9,409 nt of DNA, from NCBI RefSeq assembly GCF_002410825.1, contig NZ_DHOS01000077.1, positions 1 to 9,409 of the forward strand, written 5' to 3'. A model generated the notes under the pieces. It was not told where the DNA came from and ran no database searches. It saw only the letters and a list, made by a program, of their open reading frames with translations. Below, piece after piece: positions 1 through 6,348 of the stretch. The position numbers and the translations under genes were made by a program. Origin of the DNA: Proteiniphilum sp. UBA5384 (GTDB lineage Bacteria; Bacteroidota; Bacteroidia; Bacteroidales; Dysgonomonadaceae). The stretch's first letter is position 1. Each line of letters begins with the position of its first letter.

Positions 1-31
1 CCGACGATACAATCTTGATGAGGCGCTATCT

Positions 32-415
32 TTAGCTCGATTCATCATTGCCAATAATCTCAGGCTCCATAGTGAAGTCGACCTCGTTTTCCTGAGCAAT
101 ATTTTCTGCATCTTCAACGAGGTCTCCCATATACTTTTCATCATCAGACGCGGGTTGTCGCAATCCGGCTTTCTCTTCTTTGCCGGCAAGCAACATGAAT
201 TCGTCCAACCTGTCCTTGTTCTTGTTATAGATATCAATAAATTCATCCAGAACTTCCTCCGATATTTCCCGGCACAAGGTAAAATACCTTTCTTCATGAA
301 AGGAGATGCAGTACATTACTTTACCATCTTTCTCTTTTATATTATCAATGTTCGCAACTGTGGGCGAAAAACCCGGGATAATAACATTAAATTTGTCACC
401 AATTTTATATTTCAT
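32..415 (-). CDS. Small acidic hypothetical protein, 127 aa
   Basis: I do not recognise this protein. It starts at an ATG (413-415) and ends in TAA (32-34). The first ~40 residues (MKYKIGDKFNVIIPG then VANIDNIKEKDGKVMY) have the alternating pattern of a small beta-barrel, SH3/KOW-like fold. A helical stretch follows (ISEEVLDEFIDIYNKNKDRL, about residues 51-70). The last ~40 residues are rich in Asp, Glu and Asn and probably disordered. There is no signal peptide or membrane segment, so it should be cytoplasmic. The coherent composition, sensible domain order and lysine-rich start support a real gene. No strong Shine-Dalgarno sequence precedes it, which is normal for Bacteroidota. It points away from the glycan operon across a ~0.9 kb gap, so it is probably not part of that operon. 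Its function is unknown. Confidence 0.6.
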   Translation of the reverse strand: MKYKIGDKFNVIIPGFSPTVANIDNIKEKDGKVMYCISFHEERYFTLCREISEEVLDEFIDIYNKNKDRLDEFMLLAGKEEKAGLRQPASDDEKYMGDLVEDAENIAQENEVDFTMEPEIIGNDESS

Positions 416-539
416 AAAGATGGATTGTGTTTAAAATTGTGTTATTGTACTTTTCGTAAAACCATTATTATAATAAACGTTTTTCCATCCCGAATGTTTC
501 CTTGACCTTTGGTTAAGTGAACACGTCTTATTTCGGCCG

Positions 540-772
540 TCATCTTAAATTTTGTTTAAAGAATACATCCAATTTATCAAACGGAATTATATCTATTTTA
601 TCGTATAAATCCAGGTGAACTGCGTCAGGGATAACATAAGGATTAGTATGGAAACGGGATAAACTTCTATCAGACAAGCTAAAATTGGCACGTTGACCAT
701 AGCGTCTTTAGCACTATTCGCCTCAAGTTTCGGGCATTTAGTAGCGTTGTTTATAGGAATGAATAAATGGTG
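540..772 (-). pseudogene. C-terminal remnant of an alpha/beta hydrolase, frameshifted
   Basis: On the minus strand, bases ~707 down to the TGA at 540-542 encode a tail containing VIPDAVHLDLYDK and IIPFDKLDVFFKQNLR. It resembles the end of alpha/beta hydrolases, where a Pro-x-Ala-x-His segment carries the catalytic histidine and is followed by an Asp-Leu-Tyr-Asp and a Pro-Phe-Asp-Lys-Leu segment. Upstream, in another frame (~772 to ~670), the text ends in NSAKDAMVNVPILA, which fits the beta-strand before the acidic residue of the same fold. The two frames join near 665-675, consistent with loss of one base or gain of two. TAG and TAA stops lie just above both frames, and the first two thirds of a normal ~300-aa enzyme are missing. 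This is a decayed fragment, not an active gene. Family assignment is from motif memory only. Confidence 0.5.
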
Positions 773-1045
773 CTAACTCTTTACTAGGTTTTTTTTTTAT
801 ACTTCATATGCTCTGAAGTGACGTTTAAATTGTATAACGTGTATTTATGCAATCAATATCTCGCGGACCTTCCCCTGTCAATATTGTTTGCGAAAGTTGT
901 TTGATTCCGGATAAAATGGTGATAACTGGTGTGCCACACAAGTATAAGGGAAACGGTAATGTTGGAAGTAGTGAAAATATATTTATACACATCAACTTCT
1001 GAAAATTGTTTTGGGGTAAATTAACTGACATACTTCTATCGGACA
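663..1045. repeat. Two copies of a 14-base motif (663-676, 1032-1045)
   Basis: The motif ACTTCTATCrGACA occurs at 663-676 (r = A) and 1032-1045 (r = G), in the same orientation. On the minus strand both copies can be read as Leu-Ser-Asp-Arg-Ser-(Leu/Met)-Ser. They may be parts of a dispersed intergenic repeat or of decayed related genes. With only two short copies, chance remains possible. Confidence 0.3.
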
Positions 1046-1174
1046 GCAAGTATATTCCTGTTACCGCTTTAAAACATTTATTTTCAACTAACAATAACTT
1101 GTAAGCCATAATCGTAATCTGTCTAAAGTCGAGTTAAAAATCATTTTTTGAAGTTTTTATATCATTTTAATTAG

Positions 1175-1203
1175 TTTGTCTTAATCAATCTTCTTTAATT
1201 TTG
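1175..1203 (+). promoter_or_regulatory. Candidate Bacteroidota promoter upstream of susC
   Basis: TTTG at 1175-1178 and TAATTTTG at 1196-1203 match the Bacteroidota primary-sigma -33 (TTTG) and -7 (TAnnTTTG) elements. They are 17 bases apart, slightly shorter than the usual ~19. Transcription would start near 1208-1212 and leave a leader of about 185 bases before the transporter start codon. This is the only pair here in which I see both elements. The assignment rests on motifs alone. Confidence 0.45.
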
Positions 1204-1224
1204 CTTTTAACATATTTTTTCATA

Positions 1225-1246
1225 TGCACATCTGTGCACGTACACA
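1225..1246. promoter_or_regulatory. Two overlapping inverted repeats, possible operator
   Basis: TGCACA (1225-1230), a 2-base spacer and TGTGCA (1233-1238) form a perfect dyad. It overlaps a second, imperfect dyad, TGTGCACGTACACA (1233-1246), with one mismatched pair per half. The sites share TGTGCA. They lie about 150 bases before the transporter start, between the two candidate promoters. A dimeric regulator binding two adjacent sites would explain the pattern, as would a short leader hairpin. No regulator gene is visible in the window to assign. Confidence 0.4.
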
Positions 1247-1300
1247 AAACATCTAATTCTAAGTCAACTTCTGACCCAAGCTCTTGGAAAAGTGATTTTA

Positions 1301-1308
1301 TAGATTTG
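1301..1308 (+). promoter_or_regulatory. Second candidate -7 element for susC
   Basis: TAGATTTG matches the Bacteroidota -7 consensus TAnnTTTG exactly. There is no good TTTG at the expected distance upstream, although TTGG at 1284-1287 lies too close. If used, it would start transcription near 1315 and leave a leader of about 80 bases. A weak -33 would fit an activator-dependent promoter, with the dyads at 1225-1246 upstream of it as the activator site. Confidence 0.35.
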
Positions 1309-1394
1309 TTACGTGTTTAAGATTTGTATCTGTTTTGGACAGAAAAAACTTTTTAGGAAGGACCAAATCTCAATCTAAAATAAAATACAATGAA

Positions 1395-4300
1395 ATGAAA
1401 AGAAAAGTTTTAAATCTAATGAAAGTAACCCTGTTTGTGCTGATGTGGATGGGTTACTTATGTGTATCAGCCCAAGATATTGCCGTGAAAGGCACTGTCA
1501 CTGATACAAATGGAGAATCATTGATCGGAGTAACGATACAGGTTCAGGGAACTACAATTGGAACCATCACCGATATTGATGGAAGGTTCGTGCTACAGAA
1601 TATACCTTCCAACAGTATTTTAGAGGTATCTTATGTGGGAATGCTTTCACGGACGATTGCGTTAGAAGGTAAAACTACGATTGATATCGTTTTGCAAGAA
1701 GATTCGGAAATATTGGACGAAATTATTGTTATTGGTTACGGTACTGCTAAAAGGAAGGATTTTACGGGTTCTGTATCTTCCGTGAAGTTGGAGAACTCGC
1801 CCGTCGCACTTACATCAAACCTGAATGCATTGGAAGCAATAAAAGGAAATGTTTCCGGTCTGGATATAGGGGCCACAAATTCAGCAGGAGGACAACCAAG
1901 CATGCAGATGCGCGGACAGAAATCTATTTCAGGATCAAACGACCCGTTGATCGTGCTTGATGGGGTTATCTTCATGGGAAATATAAATGACATTAATCCT
2001 AATGACATTGCCTCTTTTGACATTCTAAAAGATGCGACATCTGCCGCAGCCTACGGTTCCCGTTCAGCCAACGGGGTAATCATTATTACCACGAAAAAAG
2101 GAAGGTCGGCAAAGCCCGTAATAACCTTCAACGCTTCAGGAAGCCTTCAAAGCTGGATGAACCGTCCTAAGCTGATGAACGGCGAACAATGGTTGGAATC
2201 CGTTATGGCCCGGAACAACAGTACCGATTTAACGTGGTTAAAACCCCAGGAAGCGGCGAACAGGGAGGCAAGGAAGGAAATAAACTGGCTGGATGCGTCT
2301 ACCCGTACCGGATGGATACAAGACTATCAGCTCTCGGTATCTGGGTCCGGAGAAAAAATGAACTATTACCTATCCGGTTCTTATGCAAATAATCAAGGTG
2401 TGGTCATTGGAGATGATTACCATCGTGTATCCGTTTTAGGTAAAATCAATACGGACATTACGAGTTGGCTGGAGCTCGGTGCTGATGCGGCGTATACAAA
2501 ATCCGATTATTCTGGGGTAGGCGCAGCCCTAAACCAGGCGTTTGTCATGTCACCTTATGGGGTCATGTACCGGGATGAAGAGAATAAGTTACTGGAAAAA
2601 TTTCCTTACACGCAATCCGGCCAGAATCCTTTATGGGGGGTAACCAATGGTTCACGCGATAATACCGACTTACGTGATAATTTTCGTTTGAATGCTTATG
2701 CTGTCGTAAAAATGCCATGGCTGCCCGGCTTTAGTTACCGTTTTAATTACGCGGGTAATGTAGCAAAAGAACACCGTACGAATTTTTATTACGAGTCACA
2801 TTATGTAAAGGAAGGGGCTTATGATGATGCGACCCGCTATTCTCCGGCAGCCTATCAGAACTTGCTGTCGAACGCGAACGGTAACATTGATAACAGGAGC
2901 ATATCGAGCTGGGTTATCGATAATATTTTAAATTATACCGCTACGTTTGACAAACACTCTATCGACCTGACTGCCGTGGCAACGCGCGACCGCAGGGACT
3001 ACAAGCGAGAAAACACTACAGGAAATGATTTTGCAGCTAATGGGAATACCACCTTAGGCGTTAACGGCCTGCATAAAGCGACTGTCCAGAAAATCTTACT
3101 TGAAGGAGACAGAAGGGCTAATATCGGTTATCTAGGTAGAGCATCCTATTCGTATGATGAAAAATATTACCTCACCGGTTCATATCGTCGTGACGGTGCT
3201 TCGGTTTTTGGGGTTAATCAAAAATGGGGTGATTTCATGGCTTTTGGATCCGCATGGCGGATTACCAATGAATCATTCATGAAAAACGTAAATATCCTTG
3301 ATGATTTGAAATTAAAGCTTTCTTGGGGTAAAAACGGGAATCAGGGATTAAGCCCATACGGCACGTTATCTACAATCCGAAATGGAGCCGAAGGCGGTGC
3401 CCGGTATCAATTTGGAAACAGCAGCAATATCCTTTACGGCATGGTTCCGGGGGCATTGGGAAATGCCGATCTGGGTTGGGAATCCACGGAATCATGGAAT
3501 ACGGGATTCGAATCAGTATGGTTAAATAACCGCATATTTTTTGATGTGGATGTATACTTTTCGAAAACGACCGATCAGATATTCGAACGAAATATCCCTG
3601 TCATGACTGGATTTAAAACGATCAAATCATCGTTAGGACAGATAAATAACCGGGGAATTGAGATGACCTTGCGAACCGTGAATATCGCCAAACACGATTT
3701 TACATGGACGACGGGCATCACGTTCTGGTTAAACCGGAATAAACTGGCCCATCTGTATGGTGAAGATCTGGATGGAGACGGGAAAGAAGATGATGATATA
3801 TCCAACAGCCGATTTATCGGAAAACCGTTGGGAGCCATCTACGGATATGTGCAGGATGGGATCGTTCAGGAATCGGATACGGAATATATGCAGAAGAACG
3901 GAGTATCGGCCGGAGTGCCTAAATATAGAGATTTAGATGGTGATGGAGTTATTACCGCGGAAGATAGGGACATTCTGGGATATACGACCCCCAACTTCAA
4001 ATTAAATATGAGCAACACGCTTACCTATAAAAATATCGATCTGTATATGATGCTCACCGGAACATTTGGTGGTGGAGGATATTACTTTAAAGAGAATAGA
4101 GAAGCTTTTATGACAAACGGTTCAGGATTGTTTAATTCAAATAGTATCTATATCCCCTGGTGGACACCTGAAAATAAAAGCAACAAATACCCATCTGCCG
4201 TATTTGCCGGAGATGGAGGACGCTTCCGAGGATTACAGAACAGGGGATTTGTCCGGTTGCAGGATGTAACACTGTCATATTCATTCGGGGAACCATGGGT

Positions 4301-4463
4301 TAAAAATCTGAACATTCAGAACTTGAAAGTATTCCTGACTGCCAAAAATCTCTTCACAATTACAGATTGGGAAGGAGATGATCCGGAAGTTGGCTCTGCC
4401 GTAAGGGAAAACACTTATCCTGTATTGACCTCATTCTCTTTAGGTGCTAATATTAGTTTTTAA
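1395..4463 (+). CDS. SusC/RagA-like TonB-dependent outer-membrane transporter
   Basis: This 1022-aa protein imports oligosaccharides across the outer membrane with TonB energy, together with the SusD-like protein next to it. I chose the ATG at 1395 because a typical signal peptide follows (MKRK, a hydrophobic core, cleavage near VSA/Q at residue 26). The frame extends to a TTG at 1335, but that adds 20 polar residues before the signal. Residues ~31-101 are a carboxypeptidase-D regulatory-like domain (GTVTD, DIDGRF, VSYVGM). Then come a TonB-box region (DEIIVIGYGT, 108-117) and a plug domain (~120-237) with PLIVLDGV, ILKDATSAAAYGSRSANG and IIITTKKGR. The rest is the 22-strand beta-barrel, with the conserved DLDGDGVITAEDRDILG at ~846 and a terminal Phe. 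There is no STN domain, so direct anti-sigma signalling is unlikely. Length is normal and the frame is intact. Confidence 0.96.
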   Translation: MKRKVLNLMKVTLFVLMWMGYLCVSAQDIAVKGTVTDTNGESLIGVTIQVQGTTIGTITDIDGRFVLQNIPSNSILEVSYVGMLSRTIALEGKTTIDIVLQEDSEILDEIIVIGYGTAKRKDFTGSVSSVKLENSPVALTSNLNALEAIKGNVSGLDIGATNSAGGQPSMQMRGQKSISGSNDPLIVLDGVIFMGNINDINPNDIASFDILKDATSAAAYGSRSANGVIIITTKKGRSAKPVITFNASGSLQSWMNRPKLMNGEQWLESVMARNNSTDLTWLKPQEAANREARKEINWLDASTRTGWIQDYQLSVSGSGEKMNYYLSGSYANNQGVVIGDDYHRVSVLGKINTDITSWLELGADAAYTKSDYSGVGAALNQAFVMSPYGVMYRDEENKLLEKFPYTQSGQNPLWGVTNGSRDNTDLRDNFRLNAYAVVKMPWLPGFSYRFNYAGNVAKEHRTNFYYESHYVKEGAYDDATRYSPAAYQNLLSNANGNIDNRSISSWVIDNILNYTATFDKHSIDLTAVATRDRRDYKRENTTGNDFAANGNTTLGVNGLHKATVQKILLEGDRRANIGYLGRASYSYDEKYYLTGSYRRDGASVFGVNQKWGDFMAFGSAWRITNESFMKNVNILDDLKLKLSWGKNGNQGLSPYGTLSTIRNGAEGGARYQFGNSSNILYGMVPGALGNADLGWESTESWNTGFESVWLNNRIFFDVDVYFSKTTDQIFERNIPVMTGFKTIKSSLGQINNRGIEMTLRTVNIAKHDFTWTTGITFWLNRNKLAHLYGEDLDGDGKEDDDISNSRFIGKPLGAIYGYVQDGIVQESDTEYMQKNGVSAGVPKYRDLDGDGVITAEDRDILGYTTPNFKLNMSNTLTYKNIDLYMMLTGTFGGGGYYFKENREAFMTNGSGLFNSNSIYIPWWTPENKSNKYPSAVFAGDGGRFRGLQNRGFVRLQDVTLSYSFGEPWVKNLNIQNLKVFLTAKNLFTITDWEGDDPEVGSAVRENTYPVLTSFSLGANISF

Positions 4464-4483
4464 TCAAAAAAGAAGATAAAAGT

Positions 4484-6271
4484 ATGAAAAACAAAAAAAT
4501 AAATAATCAATTCGTCTTGCTCTTATCGTTGTTGTTATTAGCCGGATGTAACGATGCTGATTTTTTAACAGAGAAGCCCGAAACATTCTATACCGTTGAC
4601 AACGCTTTTTCCACATCGGAGCAAGTCGATCAGGTAGTGATCGGGTGTTACGCACATATCAGAAACATGTTTGCAATGGGTGAAGAAAACAATACGTTTT
4701 TTGTTTTTAGTGGTAACGGAACAGATATGTATGATGTGGCTACCATCAGAAGGGGAAATCGTTTTAATGATTATGGAATCATAACTCCAAGCAGTAATGA
4801 ATTTAACAATAATTATTCACACTGGTACCAGTTAATTGCCAAAGCAAACTTAGCCTTGTACGCTGCGAATTTACCCAATATTGAATGGGGTTCGGAAGAA
4901 GAAAAGGCATATACTATGGCCCAAGCACGTTTCTTCCGTGCATTTTGTTATCGTAATTTAGGTGAATTATATGGAGGTGTACCCATTGTTACGGAAGTTA
5001 CAACAACCCCTCGTTATGACTTTGAAAGAACCAGCCGCGAGCAGACATATCAGTTTGCTATAGATGAGATGGAGGCTATCTTAAATGATCTGCCGGTGAC
5101 TACTCCTATCGCTGGACGTTTGGTAAAAGGTGCGGCTCAACATAATCTATGTCAGCTTTATTTAAATAAAGGTATCGCCCTGGAAGAGGCTGGACAGTCA
5201 GGAGAAGCAAAGATTGCTTATGAAAAGGCAATTAGCTATGGCAATGAGGTTATAGATGGTCCGGTGTACTCTTTAATGACAGAACGGTTTGGCACGCGTA
5301 AGGATGAAAATCCTGATTTTTATTTTGCAAACTCTGAAGCCAAGCAAACTGCAGATCGCTTGTATTCAGCTGCAGGTTATCCCATAAAAGGAAATGTCTA
5401 TTGGGATCTTTTTCAGAAAGGGAACCAGGATTACCAGTCAGGGAATAAAGAGGCTATCTGGGTAGCCCAGATCGATTACGAAGCATTTAAGGCAGAAGAT
5501 GGCATGTCAAAACTACCGTATTCACGGGTCTATGGGCCTGTTTTCCGTGATCCGATGTCAACCCATTTAACCGGGACGCTGGAAGATGTAGGTGGACGAG
5601 GGATCGTGCAGATGATGCCGACAATATATACCCGTGATATCATATATGAAGGGAAATGGGGGGAAGATATGCGAAATTCGGAAGCGGTCTTCCGCAGAAC
5701 GTTCTTAGGGAATGTGGAGAGTTCAGCGTATTTCGGTAAACCTGTTCCCTGGAATGTGATCTATAAAGAGGGACAAAGCCAAGATGCTGTCGACGCCGCT
5801 GTAACGCAATGTTACCCTGTATCCTGTAAGATATCCACAGATAAATACACGGGACTTACAGATGGGCAAAACAGAAGCAACCTATACCGGGACGAATATT
5901 TGATTCGCTTGCCTGAAACGATCCTTTTGCGCGCGGAAGCTAAAATGCGGAATGGGAATAATGCAGGGGCGGCATCCGATATCAACCTGTTGAGAAACCG
6001 TGCCAAATGTGGGTACATGGTACAGGCTGCGGACGTAAATGTCGATTTGATTCTGGATGAAAGGGCAAGAGAACTTGTCTATGAAGAAAAACGCTGGAAC
6101 ACATTACTCAGGATGGGAGGAACAGTTGCAGTAGACCGCATTAAAAAATACGCTTACTGGGACGATCCTCGGGTCACTCTGACGAAGAATTTCAACCTGT
6201 GGCCTATACCTCAGATCGTCATTGATACGAACAAAGATATTGCAATGTCACAAAATCCGGGTTGGAATTAA
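4484..6271 (+). CDS. SusD/RagB-like glycan-binding surface lipoprotein
   Basis: This 595-aa outer-membrane lipoprotein binds oligosaccharides at the cell surface and lids the SusC-like channel. The lipoprotein signal ends in LLAGC, with the acylated Cys at residue 22. It is followed by N-D-A-D, an acidic start compatible with surface export in Bacteroidota. The SusD hallmarks are in order: WYQLIAKANLALY near residue 110, ARFFRAFCYRNLGELYGGVP at ~148-167, TPR-like helices, RLPETILLRAEA at 475-486, DERARELVYEEKRW, and LWPIP at 572-576 before the closing QNPGWN. It starts 20 bases after the susC stop, with an AGAAG sequence 8 bases before the ATG, so the two are almost certainly co-transcribed. 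Its stop codon lies in the loop of a perfect hairpin. The glycan bound cannot be read from the sequence, since SusD binding residues are poorly conserved. Confidence 0.96.
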   Translation: MKNKKINNQFVLLLSLLLLAGCNDADFLTEKPETFYTVDNAFSTSEQVDQVVIGCYAHIRNMFAMGEENNTFFVFSGNGTDMYDVATIRRGNRFNDYGIITPSSNEFNNNYSHWYQLIAKANLALYAANLPNIEWGSEEEKAYTMAQARFFRAFCYRNLGELYGGVPIVTEVTTTPRYDFERTSREQTYQFAIDEMEAILNDLPVTTPIAGRLVKGAAQHNLCQLYLNKGIALEEAGQSGEAKIAYEKAISYGNEVIDGPVYSLMTERFGTRKDENPDFYFANSEAKQTADRLYSAAGYPIKGNVYWDLFQKGNQDYQSGNKEAIWVAQIDYEAFKAEDGMSKLPYSRVYGPVFRDPMSTHLTGTLEDVGGRGIVQMMPTIYTRDIIYEGKWGEDMRNSEAVFRRTFLGNVESSAYFGKPVPWNVIYKEGQSQDAVDAAVTQCYPVSCKISTDKYTGLTDGQNRSNLYRDEYLIRLPETILLRAEAKMRNGNNAGAASDINLLRNRAKCGYMVQAADVNVDLILDERARELVYEEKRWNTLLRMGGTVAVDRIKKYAYWDDPRVTLTKNFNLWPIPQIVIDTNKDIAMSQNPGWN

Positions 6272-6282
6272 TATTCCAACCC
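6259..6282 (+). promoter_or_regulatory. Perfect hairpin with the susD stop codon in its loop
   Basis: GGGTTGGAAT (6259-6268) and ATTCCAACCC (6273-6282) are exact reverse complements, 10 bases each. The 4-base loop is TAAT, and the TAA at 6269-6271 is the SusD stop codon. No U-tract follows, so it is a poor intrinsic terminator. It may block 3' exonucleases, partly attenuate read-through, or help set a lower hydrolase level than transporter level. A weaker dyad, CGGATA/TATCCG (6306-6311 and 6327-6332), lies further along the same 77-base gap. Confidence 0.5.
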
Positions 6283-6348
6283 AATTGTCGAAATAAATAG
6301 GATTCCGGATAAGAAGGTAACTGAACTATCCGATCTAAAAAAAACGTT

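Larger units (their letters stand above)
416..1174. other. AT-rich stretch without an intact gene
   Basis: This ~760-base stretch is clearly richer in A and T than the genes beside it. The one recognisable item is the hydrolase remnant at 540-772. A minus-strand open frame of 94 codons (825-1109) begins with the residues MAYKLLLVENKCFK, but its later part reads as a hydrophobic jumble (FSLLPTLPFPLYLCGTPV) with no domain I know. A second frame over the same bases is also partly open, so I treat this as non-coding or decayed sequence. A T10 run lies at 789-798. A 14-base motif with one mismatch occurs twice, at 663-676 and 1032-1045. I see no tRNA, CRISPR or insertion sequence. Confidence 0.55.

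Noticed and set aside
155..505. Plus-strand frame of 116 codons
   Set aside because: It lies opposite the minus-strand gene at 32-415 and its translation has no coherent domain pattern. It is a shadow frame.
789..798. T10 run as a phase-variation tract
   Set aside because: It lies in gene-free DNA and not in a coding sequence or between promoter elements of a supported gene, so slippage would have no visible effect.
416..1334. CRISPR array, tRNA or insertion sequence in the long gap
   Set aside because: No regularly spaced repeats, cloverleaf, transposase motifs or terminal inverted repeats were seen.
1335..1394. TTG start at 1335 for the transporter
   Set aside because: It adds 20 polar residues ahead of a complete signal peptide beginning at the ATG at 1395, which would be unusual for an exported protein.
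3766..3792. DLDGDGKEDDD stretch in the transporter as an EF-hand calcium site
   Set aside because: Short Asp-rich loops of this kind are common in SusC barrels and a full EF-hand is not present.
6306..6332. CGGATA/TATCCG dyad as a terminator before the hydrolase
   Set aside because: The stem is only 6 bp with a 15-base loop, and what follows is an A-run, not a T-run.
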